From Lysobacterales bacterium (GTDB lineage: Bacteria > Pseudomonadota > Gammaproteobacteria > Xanthomonadales > SZUA-38), in contig JASJDM010000030.1 in the NCBI GenBank assembly GCA_030065125.1, positions 1 through 64,000 of the forward strand: a DNA stretch of 64,000 nt, in the 5' to 3' direction. The notes beneath the pieces were generated by a model. The model worked only from the letters and a program-made list of their open reading frames with translations, did not search any database and was not told where the DNA came from. How positions within the stretch are numbered: position 1 is the first letter of the stretch; every line of letters starts with the position of its first letter. Positions 55,341-62,908 of the stretch are shown here, in pieces. The translations under genes and the position numbers were made by a program.

Positions 55341-57404
55341 TTAGAAGAAGGTCCGGAATCCCAGCACCAGGTTGCGGCCGGGGCGCAGCACCCGGTCCTT
55401 GAGGAAGGACGTGTGGTTGCGCGCTTCTTCGTCACCCAGGTTGCGGCCCCGGGCGAAAAATTCCCAGCTGGCTCCGCCGGCAGTTTCCAGCGTGTAGGCC
55501 AGGTCAGCGTTGACCAGAGTGTAGCCGTCTGTGGGCATCTCGAAGCTGGCCACCTCGTCCTGGTCGTCGTAGCGGATCACGTCCAGTGACGCTGACCAGT
55601 TGCCGGCGTCCCAGTTCAGCCCCGCGCCGATCCGGGCCGGAGCCAGGCGGGGCAGGTTGGAACCGTCATCCAGTTCGGCATCCACGGTGTCGAAAAACCC
55701 GCGCACAACCCAGTGACCCAGTTCAGTGTCACCGATGTCGTAGCTGAGTTCGCCTTCAAAGCCATAGAACTCGGCGTCCTGCTGGGTCCACTGCCGAACG
55801 GGGAAGCCGTCTTCCTCGCTGCCGACATCCATCAGGTAAATGAAGTCGGAGAAATCATTGCGGAAAAAGGTCAGGGCGCCGGTGAAGGCACCGGCATGGC
55901 GGCGCAGCGAAATCTCCAGGCTGGTGGACGCTTCTTCATCCAGGGTGGCGTCGCCGATCTCGAAGGTCTGGGTGGCGATGTGAGGACCGTTGGCAAAAAG
56001 TTCTTCTTCTGCCGGAGCGCGCTCCGCCCGGCTCAGGTTGAAGGCCAGGTGAGAGGAAGGATCAAAGTGCCAGACGGCGCCAGCGCTCACCGAGAACGGC
56101 GAATGACCTGCCGACTGACCATCTGCGGTGGTGACATCACGGTCTTCCAGTCGGGCACCGACTTCCACTCGCCAGTCGCCAAACTCCCGCTCTTCCAGCA
56201 GGAACAGGGCCAGACTGTCGGTTTCGCTGGGTGGCACAAAAGCCTCTTCACCAATGGCTGAAAACTCCCGGTCAGCCGCTTGCAGGCCAATGACGCCACG
56301 CCAGCCGCCGACGGGATTGTGAACAAACTCCGCCCGGGCCTCGGTGGTCTGAGTATCGAACTGAGTGCCGATTTCGGCGCCCTCAAGTTCCACGTGGGCA
56401 TAGTCACTGTCGGAGACCAGGAACCGGAGCCGCTCGAAACCGCCGAAGGGGTTTTCGACCTGCAGATCAAAGTCTACGCGGTCGTTCTCCAGGTCGATAC
56501 TGACCAGCTCCTCTTCTTCCTCCTCGTGCTCTTCCTCTTCGTGTTCCTCGCCTTCATGTTCGTGTCCTTCTTCATGAGCGTGTCCGGGCACGCCGTACAG
56601 GGTCTCGAACCGGGACCAGGCAAAGCCCATGGTCCAGCCGTCGCCGATGTAGGAAGCGCCCACGGCGCCGCCGCGGGTGTCCACGGCGCTGTTTTCCAAC
56701 AGGCCGGTGAACTCCTCTTCCTCGTGCTCTTCCTCCTCGTGTTCATCCTCATCGTGCAGTTCGGCCGGACCGGGGATTTCATAGTCGTCGCTGTCGCGCC
56801 GGAAGGCGTCTACGTGGAAGGCCCAGTTGCCGCTGCCGAAGTCCAGTTCGACCCCGGCAAAGCGCTCGTCAGCCACGGTGTCTCCGCTGAGGACAATTTC
56901 CCCGTCGAGGCCGTCAGCCACCCGCGGCGGGATGCGGTGAGTGCGGACGTTGACCACGCCGCCGATGGTGTCTGAGCCGTACAGGAGGGTGGCGGGGCCG
57001 CGCAGCACCTCGATCTGTTCCGCCAGGAAGGGTTCAATGGAGACCGCGTGGTCGGCGCTGACGTTGGACACGTCATTGGAGCTGACGTTGTTCTCCAGGA
57101 TGTCGATTCTGGCGCCGTCCAGCCCGCGGATGACGGGGCGGCCCACGCCGGGGCCAAAGCTGGCGTTTTGCACGCCTGGCAGCCCCTCCACCGTGTCGCC
57201 AATGGTCCCTTTCAGAGCACGATCCAGTTCTTCCGCGGTCAGTACGCTGGAAGACTGGGTCATTTCCAGGGCGCTGGCGCCCAGGGGGGATGCGGTGACG
57301 ACAACGGTCTCAAGAGACTCGTGGTCGTGATCAGAGTCTTGGGCAACTGCAGACTGGGCGCAGATTGCCAGCGCAATTGCAGCGGATAATTTGTTGCTGT
57401 TCAT
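55341..57404 (-). CDS. TonB-dependent receptor with His/Glu-rich loops (ZnuD-like), probable zinc uptake
   Basis: A 687-residue outer-membrane receptor. Signal peptide residues 1-21; plug domain ~35-150 ('TAEELDRALKGTIGDTVEGLPG', 'GPATLLYGSDTIGGVVNV'); a 22-strand barrel follows, ending with 'FRTFF' (terminal Phe). Two extracellular-loop-like stretches are extremely acidic and His-rich: ~216-232 ('HDEDEHEEEEHEEEEF') and ~271-298. The N-terminus also has 'DSDHDHES'. ZnuD-type receptors for zinc share this His/Asp/Glu-rich feature, and the neighbouring His-rich permease supports metal transport. Another metal (Ni, Cu, Co) cannot be excluded. Last gene of the minus-strand metal run, 78 bp after the DUF2946-like gene. 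Confidence 0.85.
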   Translation of the reverse strand: MNSNKLSAAIALAICAQSAVAQDSDHDHESLETVVVTASPLGASALEMTQSSSVLTAEELDRALKGTIGDTVEGLPGVQNASFGPGVGRPVIRGLDGARIDILENNVSSNDVSNVSADHAVSIEPFLAEQIEVLRGPATLLYGSDTIGGVVNVRTHRIPPRVADGLDGEIVLSGDTVADERFAGVELDFGSGNWAFHVDAFRRDSDDYEIPGPAELHDEDEHEEEEHEEEEFTGLLENSAVDTRGGAVGASYIGDGWTMGFAWSRFETLYGVPGHAHEEGHEHEGEEHEEEEHEEEEEELVSIDLENDRVDFDLQVENPFGGFERLRFLVSDSDYAHVELEGAEIGTQFDTQTTEARAEFVHNPVGGWRGVIGLQAADREFSAIGEEAFVPPSETDSLALFLLEEREFGDWRVEVGARLEDRDVTTADGQSAGHSPFSVSAGAVWHFDPSSHLAFNLSRAERAPAEEELFANGPHIATQTFEIGDATLDEEASTSLEISLRRHAGAFTGALTFFRNDFSDFIYLMDVGSEEDGFPVRQWTQQDAEFYGFEGELSYDIGDTELGHWVVRGFFDTVDAELDDGSNLPRLAPARIGAGLNWDAGNWSASLDVIRYDDQDEVASFEMPTDGYTLVNADLAYTLETAGGASWEFFARGRNLGDEEARNHTSFLKDRVLRPGRNLVLGFRTFF

Positions 57405-57482
57405 TTCGATTCCGATTCAATACGGTCGCGCAGCTGTTGGCGCGGCCGTGCCAAAAGTTATTCGGCCCCGGGGCCGGCAAGG

Positions 57483-57797
57483 TCAAGGCAGTGATGGAAT
57501 CGCAGCAGGCGGTGCGCGCTGGCCGGGCAGGGCGCAGGCCGACGCTAAATGAGTCGAGCGTCCGGGTAGATCCCGGGCTGGCTCCACCGAAAGCGGGTTA
57601 ACCAGCGGGGAATCCGCTGCGGGGCAGGCATGGTCGAGCTGTTTCCCGACCAGGCAGACCGTGCAGTGTTCACCGAACTGTTCGCCGTAATCCAGGTGGT
57701 CCAGCAGGTGGGTGGAGGCCGTGACCTGGGCGCACAGCATGATCGATGCCAGCAGCAGCTGCCATCGAAGTGCACGCTTATGGCGTCCAGAGATCAT
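57483..57797 (-). CDS. DUF2946-like small exported protein of the metal locus
   Basis: A ~104-residue protein starting 'MISGRHKRALRWQLLLASIMLCAQVTAS', a signal peptide or anchor. It then has 'HLLDHLDYGEQFGEHCTVCLVG', where closely spaced His and Cys residues (HxxxH, CxxC) could bind metal, and a Pro/Ala-rich tail. The pattern resembles DUF2946, small exported proteins often found near TonB receptors and metal transporters. The start is the Met at 57797; an upstream GTG at 57833 would place the palindromic 57817-57830 segment inside the gene. It is transcribed between the permease (60 bp upstream) and receptor genes. Confidence 0.6.
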   Translation of the reverse strand: MISGRHKRALRWQLLLASIMLCAQVTASTHLLDHLDYGEQFGEHCTVCLVGKQLDHACPAADSPLVNPLSVEPARDLPGRSTHLASACALPGQRAPPAAIPSLP

Positions 57798-57816
57798 CCC
57801 GACAGTATAACGCTGA

Positions 57817-57830
57817 TTTCGGTAACGAAA
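57817..57830 (-). promoter_or_regulatory. Palindromic TTTCG-GTAA-CGAAA element ahead of the DUF2946-like gene
   Basis: A 5-bp inverted repeat (TTTCG/CGAAA, 4-bp centre) is followed on the minus strand by TATACT 7 bp downstream, which would serve as a -10. It lies in the 60 bp gap between the permease stop and the next gene. It might be a metal-regulator site, but it does not match the Zur consensus (GTTATA-N-TATAAC) beyond the nearby half GTTATAC. Confidence 0.25.
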
Positions 57831-57857
57831 CACGTCACAAGTCCCGCCCGGCGTGGG

Positions 57858-59267
57858 CTACACCCGCAGGGTCAGGCCATCGGCCAGGGTATTGCGGTAG
57901 GCGCGCCACGCGGGCCACAGCGCCAGCAATGTGGCGGCCAGCACCACCGCGAGCACCACCATCAGCTCAAACGGACCTGGCCAGTGCCACTGCAGCACCA
58001 ATCCCAGGCGGGTTTCCATAAAGCCGCCCGCAATGCCCACCAGGGCCGCCTGCAGGGCAACTCCCAGCATTGCGCCGGCGCCGGCGATCAGCCCGGCTTC
58101 TGACAGCATCAGGAAAAAGATGTGGGATGGCCTTGCGCCGACGGATCGCAGTATGGCCATCTCCCGACGGCGCTCGTTCAGGCTGGTCAGGATCGAGGCC
58201 AGCAATCCCAGCAGGCCAGCAACGATGACAAATCCGCTGATGGTCAGCAGGGCCAGTTCCACCATGCCCACCAGCCCCCAGAGTTCCTGCAGGGTCTGGC
58301 CGGGGATGATGGCGAGCAGCGCTTCTCCCGGCAGCTGGTTGATGGCGCGTTGCACCTTCAGGGTATCCACCCGGTTTGTCAGTCCGACAAGAAAGGCGGT
58401 GATGGACTCAGGGTCGCCAAGCTGTTCCGCGGCATCATGACCATCGTGCTCATGGGTTTCACCGCCATGATCATCATGCTCATGGGTTTCATCACCATGA
58501 TCTGCGTGATCATGACCTTCATGATCATTATTCGTCTGGTCGTGGTTGTCATGGCCGCCATCCGCGCGACTATGGGCCTCACCCTGGTGGGCGTGGGAGT
58601 CTGGCGGGGTGCCGGGCTGCTGGTGGATCAGGTCGCTGGCAGCCAGGGGTACGTGGACGGTCTGGTCCACTGGCGTACCGGTGGGGTGGAGGATGCCAAC
58701 GACGGTAAACGGGTATTCGTCATGGGTATGGAAGCTGGTGGCGCCGATGCCGTGGGAAATCTCGATGGGCGTACCCACGGGATAGCCCAGGGCCGCTGCC
58801 ACCTCGGATCCGATGACCGCCTGCTGGACCTCGCCGCCAAACGCCGTACCCGAGGCCAGGGCAAGGCTGCGGCCCGACCCGTACCGGTAGTGCTCAAAAT
58901 ACGCCGGGGTGGTGCCCAGTACCCGGTAACCACGGTGGGAATCGCCCAGGGAAATGGGAACGGTCCATTTCACCAGCGGGCTTGCGGCGATCTTCTGGTA
59001 GCTCTCCCAGGACAGGTTGTTGGTGGGGCTGCCCATGCGGAATACCGAATAGAGCAGCAGCTGCAGGGGGCCGGAGCGGGCGCCGACGATGAGGTCGGTG
59101 TCAGATATGGTGCTGGCAAAGCTGTTGCGCGCTTCTTTGCGGATGTGCTCCACACCCAGCAGCAGGGAAACGCTGACCGCGATGGAAAACAGGGTCAGTG
59201 CCGCCGTGCCGCGTCGGTTCAGCAGGCTTTTGGCGGCCAGCCGCAAAATGGTGCCCTGGTCAGACAT
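57858..59267 (-). CDS. FtsX/MacB-type ABC permease with a His/Asp-rich loop (ZrgE-like)
   Basis: A ~469-residue inner-membrane permease. A first membrane helix (~20-38, 'AALTLFSIAVSVSLLLG') precedes a MacB-like periplasmic domain (~45-330); three more helices and an FtsX domain follow ('LNERRREMAILRSVGARPSHIFFLM'). Between residues ~225 and 290 the periplasmic domain holds an exceptionally His/Asp-rich segment ('HDHADHGDETHEHDDHGG') likely to bind metal. Vibrio cholerae ZrgD/ZrgE, an MacB-type pair linked to zinc uptake, is the closest functional precedent I know. The ATG at 59267 lies inside the end of the ATPase gene. Role as zinc transporter is inferred from neighbours. Confidence 0.85.
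   Translation of the reverse strand: MSDQGTILRLAAKSLLNRRGTAALTLFSIAVSVSLLLGVEHIRKEARNSFASTISDTDLIVGARSGPLQLLLYSVFRMGSPTNNLSWESYQKIAASPLVKWTVPISLGDSHRGYRVLGTTPAYFEHYRYGSGRSLALASGTAFGGEVQQAVIGSEVAAALGYPVGTPIEISHGIGATSFHTHDEYPFTVVGILHPTGTPVDQTVHVPLAASDLIHQQPGTPPDSHAHQGEAHSRADGGHDNHDQTNNDHEGHDHADHGDETHEHDDHGGETHEHDGHDAAEQLGDPESITAFLVGLTNRVDTLKVQRAINQLPGEALLAIIPGQTLQELWGLVGMVELALLTISGFVIVAGLLGLLASILTSLNERRREMAILRSVGARPSHIFFLMLSEAGLIAGAGAMLGVALQAALVGIAGGFMETRLGLVLQWHWPGPFELMVVLAVVLAATLLALWPAWRAYRNTLADGLTLRV
58448..58507 (-). repeat. 30-bp tandem DNA repeat in the permease gene
   Basis: GCTCATGGGTTTC recurs exactly 30 bp apart (58448 and 58478), each followed by similar ATG/GAT-rich sequence. Each unit encodes ten residues, GGETHEHD-type, so it is an in-frame expansion of the His-rich loop and probably slips between strains. 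Confidence 0.75.
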
Positions 59268-59973
59268 GCTCCACCGCGACTTCATTCAGGGTACGCATGT
59301 CCAGCTGTCGGTCGAAGTTGTCGGCCAGGGACCGGTCATGGCTCACGAACAGCAGCGTCGTCCCGGCGCGACGGCATTCACCCTGCAGCAGATCAAGAAA
59401 GTCTCCACGCACGTCGTGGTCCAGTGCCGAGGTGGGTTCATCGGCAACCAGCAGTTCCGGATGACCGATCAACGCCCGGGCCGCGGCGACCCGCTGCTGC
59501 TGACCGATGCTGAGGGCGTTGACCGGTCGAGTGAGCAGCTTGCCCCGGACCCCGAGGGTGTCCAGCAGGTGGCGTGCCGCGTCGGTCACCGAACCGGACG
59601 TCGCGGCCCGCTGTGCGCGTCGGCCCGAAAACCGGCAGGCCAGGCTGACGTTCTCCAGCACAGACAGGTAGGGCAGCAGGTTGAACTGCTGAAAAATGAA
59701 CCCGACGTGCTCCGCCCGGAACCGGTCCCGGGCGGCCTGGCGCATGGCCGCCAGGTCCTGCCCCAGGATCCGGATGCTGCCGCTGTCGGCCTGAAGCACA
59801 CCGCCGATCAGGGCCAGCAGCGTACTCTTGCCGCTGCCGCTGGCGCCGCCCAGGAACACCTGCTCGCCCGCCCCGATGCCGAGGTTTTCGACATGCAGCA
59901 GCGGGTGCCCGGGGTCCCAGGCAAATCTCAGTTCTTTCAGGGCGACGGCGACGTCGCCGGCCGGCTCATTCAT
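59260..59973 (-). CDS. ABC-transporter ATPase (LolD/MacB-type), partner of the His-rich permease
   Basis: A 237-residue ATP-binding protein. Walker A 'GGASGSGKSTLLALIGG' (~41-57), Q-loop 'FIFQQFNLLPYLSVLEN', signature 'LSIGQQQRVAAARALI' and Walker B 'LLVADEPTSALD' are intact and typical of LolD/MacB-like ATPases. It should energise the permease encoded next; the genes overlap by 8 bp. It is the first gene of the metal run. The 72 bp upstream gap holds no clear Zur box that I could recognise. Divergence from lipoprotein-release (LolCDE) systems is suggested by the neighbours rather than by the ATPase itself. Confidence 0.88.
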   Translation of the reverse strand: MNEPAGDVAVALKELRFAWDPGHPLLHVENLGIGAGEQVFLGGASGSGKSTLLALIGGVLQADSGSIRILGQDLAAMRQAARDRFRAEHVGFIFQQFNLLPYLSVLENVSLACRFSGRRAQRAATSGSVTDAARHLLDTLGVRGKLLTRPVNALSIGQQQRVAAARALIGHPELLVADEPTSALDHDVRGDFLDLLQGECRRAGTTLLFVSHDRSLADNFDRQLDMRTLNEVAVEHV

Positions 59974-60045
59974 TGTTCACTGCAGGATGCGGCAGGCCGG
60001 AGATTGTAACCACTAAGCTGTGGAGGCCCTATTCACAATTCGGCC

Positions 60046-60669
60046 TCACGCCGGCTTCCGTGCCACGATAAAGACCCCCTGTTTTCGCTCGGGCTGCCAG
60101 GCATGCTCGATGGTAAATCCGGCGTTGCTCAGGCTGTCGTCCAGTTCCTTCCGGGTGAATACCTTGACCATGGGTATGACGCCAAAGAAGTGGCCTACAG
60201 GTCCCACCAGCTTGAACAGTTTGAACCAGTCGCCCAGGCACGGCGTGCTGCTGACGAAATAGCCGCCGGGCCTGAGCATGTCCCAGACCTTGGTGATGGC
60301 CGCGTCCCGGTCTTCCAGCAGGTGCAGGATGCTCAGCCCCAGGACCAGGTCCACGGATTCAGCAGCCACCGCCAGCTCCTCCACCGATGACACCTCGAAC
60401 CGGACGTTGTCGATGCCAGCGGCCGCGGCTTTGCCTCGAGCGATCTCCATCATCCTGGGTGAGACATCGGTCGCCAGGATGTGTCGGACGTGGGGGGCGT
60501 GGGCCAGCGCTGTGGACCCGGTTCCGGCCCCGAATTCAACCACTTCCATATTCGGGTGCATCAATTGCCGGGTGATCTTCAGCTTTTGCTGGTAGATGGT
60601 TTCATCGGGTACCGGCTTCCTGGAATAGCGGTCGGCAATGCGGTCCCAGAATCGGGCAGATGTTGTCAT
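60046..60669 (-). CDS. Class I SAM-dependent methyltransferase
   Basis: A ~207-residue Rossmann-type methyltransferase. 'VEFGAGTGSTALAHAPHV' is the SAM-binding motif I, 'ILATDVSPRMMEIAR' motif II and 'VDLVLGLSILHLLEDRDAAI' motif IV. The C-terminal 'MVKVFTRKELDDSLSNAGFTIEHAW' is a common end for small-molecule or ubiquinone-type methyltransferases. The ATG at 60669 follows GGAGG with 8 nt spacing and overlaps the stop of the upstream small membrane gene as ATGA, so both are translated together. The substrate is unknown; the membrane partner hints at a lipid or quinone, which is speculation. Confidence 0.85.
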   Translation of the reverse strand: MTTSARFWDRIADRYSRKPVPDETIYQQKLKITRQLMHPNMEVVEFGAGTGSTALAHAPHVRHILATDVSPRMMEIARGKAAAAGIDNVRFEVSSVEELAVAAESVDLVLGLSILHLLEDRDAAITKVWDMLRPGGYFVSSTPCLGDWFKLFKLVGPVGHFFGVIPMVKVFTRKELDDSLSNAGFTIEHAWQPERKQGVFIVARKPA

Positions 60670-60893
60670 CGGGTTATTCCTCCAAGCTGGCTGATCAATG
60701 ATTCCACGTGGCAGGCACCGGACTGATCGATTCCAGTCCAGTCCCCGCCGTATCCGGCCCAGCCGGCGACAAGCGACAGCAGGTCCGGGCTGAGCCACAC
60801 CAGGGCCAGGCAGGCTACTGCCAACCTGACAGCGGTGCTGAGCGCCAGTTCCAGCGAACCGGCCCAGCGTCTGATGATTGCGTTACGTCGCAT
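60666..60893 (-). CDS. Small membrane protein coupled to the methyltransferase
   Basis: A 75-residue protein with basic N-terminus ('MRRNAIIRRW') and one or two hydrophobic segments (residues ~14-34, 'LALSTAVRLAVACLALVWLS', and a short second one 'LLSLVAGWAGYG'). Its TGA overlaps the methyltransferase ATG by four bases, a typical translational-coupling arrangement and the best evidence that it is real. It has no recognisable family. It diverges from the LysR gene with an 87 bp AT-rich gap, so it and the methyltransferase are candidate targets of that regulator. Confidence 0.55.
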   Translation of the reverse strand: MRRNAIIRRWAGSLELALSTAVRLAVACLALVWLSPDLLSLVAGWAGYGGDWTGIDQSGACHVESLISQLGGITR

Positions 60894-60980
60894 GTGAGTC
60901 TCGTGGGCTTTGTTGAAAACTCGGTGCCTAGTTTATCCATGCGAAAAACGAAGTAGAATGCCAATAGATGTATTATTAAT

Positions 60981-60994
60981 ATGCGTAAACGCAT
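60981..60994 (+). promoter_or_regulatory. Inverted repeat ATGCGT-AA-ACGCAT over the lysR start
   Basis: A 6-bp inverted repeat with a 2-bp centre covers the region between the two possible start codons (60981 and 60993). It may be an operator for autoregulation or a hairpin sequestering the start; the loop of two bases is too tight for a stable RNA hairpin, so DNA binding is the better guess. Confidence 0.3.
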
Positions 60995-61886
60995 GGATTG
61001 GCGATCGGTAAAATTTGACTGGAACCGGGCCCGGGCCTTCCTGGTGACCGCCGAGGAAGGGTCCCTGTCGGCCGCGGCCCGCGCCCTGGGCATGACTCAG
61101 CCCACCCTGGGTCGCCAGGTCAGTTCCCTGGAGTCAGAACTGGGCGTGGCCCTGTTTGAGCGGGGCGGCCGGGGGCTGGAGCTCACGCCCAGCGGGCTGG
61201 ATCTGCTGGAGCATGTCCGAGCCATGGGGGCTGCCGCCACCCGGCTTTCCCTGACAGCCTCGGGACAGTCGCAAACCCTGGAAGGCAACATCTGCATCAC
61301 CGCTACCGAGGCCGTGGCCGCCTTCATTCTTCCAGACATCATTGGACGGCTGCGACAGGCGGAACCCGGCATCCAGGTGGAACTGATTGCCTCCAACGCC
61401 ACCAGTGACCTGAAGCGGCGGGAGGCGGATATCGCCGTGCGCGCTTTCCGACCCACCCAGCCTGAGCTGATCGCAAAGAGACTGGGGAATTTCGAGCACT
61501 ATCTGTACGCCAGTCCGGCCTACCTGGAACGACTGGGCAATCCGACCCGGAAGGCGGACCTGGGTCGGGCTCAATTTGTCGGCTTCAGTGCCACCGAAGA
61601 ATATCTGGCCGGGCTCAACGGCCTGGGACTGTCGCTGACCATGGACAACTTCCCCATCAGCACCGACAGCCACCTGGTGCACTGGCGACTGGCCCAGCAG
61701 GGGGTGGCCATTGGCATCATGCCAACCTATGTGGGCGACCGGGACCCCACGGTGCGCCGGGTGCTGCCCGACATGGAGCCCCTCATGAGCGAGCTGTGGC
61801 TGGTGGCGCACCGGGAACTCCGGTCCAGCCGGCGGGTGCGCACCGTGTTCGATTTTCTGGCGGCGGAGCTGGCGGCCACGCTGTGA
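60981..61886 (+). CDS. LysR-family transcriptional regulator
   Basis: A ~301-residue LysR regulator. The N-terminal winged helix-turn-helix (residues ~12-70) contains 'FLVTAEEGSLSAAARALGMTQPTLGRQVSSLESELGVALFER', and the C-terminal co-inducer domain spans ~95-300 ('GNICITATEAVAAFILPDII'). Two starts are possible: ATG 60981 or ATG 60993 at the second Met; a 14-bp inverted repeat covers both. No strong ribosome site precedes either. LysR proteins usually regulate a divergent operon, here the small membrane protein/methyltransferase pair, or the convergent quinone oxidoreductase 22 bp away; both are inference. Confidence 0.9.
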   Translation: MRKRMDWRSVKFDWNRARAFLVTAEEGSLSAAARALGMTQPTLGRQVSSLESELGVALFERGGRGLELTPSGLDLLEHVRAMGAAATRLSLTASGQSQTLEGNICITATEAVAAFILPDIIGRLRQAEPGIQVELIASNATSDLKRREADIAVRAFRPTQPELIAKRLGNFEHYLYASPAYLERLGNPTRKADLGRAQFVGFSATEEYLAGLNGLGLSLTMDNFPISTDSHLVHWRLAQQGVAIGIMPTYVGDRDPTVRRVLPDMEPLMSELWLVAHRELRSSRRVRTVFDFLAAELAATL

Positions 61887-61908
61887 TCTCCGGGCCAGGG
61901 AAGCGGGG

Positions 61909-62898
61909 CTAGATGTCCCCCCCAGCCCGGATCAGGGTACGCCCGATCAGCTCGCGGGATTCCCACGCCCGGTGCGCCTCGGCCAGGTCTGACAAAGGGT
62001 AGACCTTTTCAACCGGTATGACCCATTCACCCGACGCCAGCTTATGATGGGTGGCCTCTTTTTCGGCGCCGCCCGAGCGCATCTGATGGACGTACTGGAC
62101 AAACCCGGTGACCGAACAGTTCTTGCCGATCAGCATGGAGACGTTCACGTCCGGGGACTCACCCGCCGTGGCGCCCATGAAGATAACATTGCCGAAGGGG
62201 GCAATGGCGTCAAAGTTCTTCATGGCCCGGGGACCGGCGTTGCCGTCGATGATGAGGTCGGCTCCCTTGCCGTCGGTGGCGTCCTTGACCTGGTCTGGCC
62301 AGTCCTCCCGGTTGTAGTCGAACACGTGGTCCGCGCCGAAGCGGCCGGCGTACTCTACCTTGGCCTCGCCGCCTGTCAGGCCAATGACCCTGGCCCCGGC
62401 GGATTTGGCCACCTGTGTGGTCAGGGCCCCCACCGCACCCGCCGCTGAGTGAATCACTACGCTCTGGCCGGGACTGACCTGGCCCGCCGAGTGGATCAGC
62501 AGCCAGGAGGTGTAGGCGCAGGTTGAGAACACCGACGCCAGCTGCCAGTCAAACGCGTCCGGCACCGGCACCAGCGACGCCGCTTTGGCCAGGGCGTATT
62601 CCGCGTTGCCGCCCCAGCCGGCGTTGGTGGCCACTCTTGTGCCCACCAGGCTTGTGTCCACGTCGTCGGCAACGGCTTCCACCCGGCCGGCATACTCAAA
62701 ACCGGGGGTGAACGGAAATCCTGGATGCATCCACTGGATGCGGGCGGCCCGGGCGTGATTGTCCAGCGGGTTCAGCGGGGCATAAGCCACCTGGATCAGC
62801 ACTTCTCCCGGACCGGGCTCCGGCACCGGCACGTCCTGGATGGTGATGGCCTCGGGCCCGCCGGCGGCTTCGATCACCGCAGCCTGCATGGTCGACAT
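61909..62898 (-). CDS. NAD(P)H:quinone oxidoreductase/zeta-crystallin-type MDR enzyme
   Basis: A ~329-residue medium-chain dehydrogenase without structural or catalytic zinc ligands. GroES-like domain ~1-120 ('LIQVAYAPLNPLDNHARAARI', 'PGFEYAGRVEAV'), Rossmann domain ~125-270 ('VVIHSAAGAVGALTTQVAKSAGARVIGLTG') and C-terminal 'KVYPLSDLAEAHRAWESRELIGRTLI' are the quinone-oxidoreductase (QOR) pattern. It would reduce quinones or alpha,beta-unsaturated carbonyls with NADPH in the cytoplasm. The ATG at 62898 has a GGGA ribosome site; it lies 10 bp after the exported protein gene's stop, same strand, and is probably in one operon with it. Confidence 0.85.
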   Translation of the reverse strand: MSTMQAAVIEAAGGPEAITIQDVPVPEPGPGEVLIQVAYAPLNPLDNHARAARIQWMHPGFPFTPGFEYAGRVEAVADDVDTSLVGTRVATNAGWGGNAEYALAKAASLVPVPDAFDWQLASVFSTCAYTSWLLIHSAGQVSPGQSVVIHSAAGAVGALTTQVAKSAGARVIGLTGGEAKVEYAGRFGADHVFDYNREDWPDQVKDATDGKGADLIIDGNAGPRAMKNFDAIAPFGNVIFMGATAGESPDVNVSMLIGKNCSVTGFVQYVHQMRSGGAEKEATHHKLASGEWVIPVEKVYPLSDLAEAHRAWESRELIGRTLIRAGGDI

Positions 62899-62908
62899 AT
62901 GATTCCCT

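Noticed and set aside
58436-58560. Short repeats that could suggest a CRISPR or iteron array
   Set aside because: They are in-frame codon repeats encoding the His/Asp-rich loop of the permease, without constant repeat-spacer structure.
59974-60045. A Zur box upstream of the metal operon
   Set aside because: No GTTATA-N-TATAAC-like palindrome could be found in the 72 bp gap; regulation remains open.
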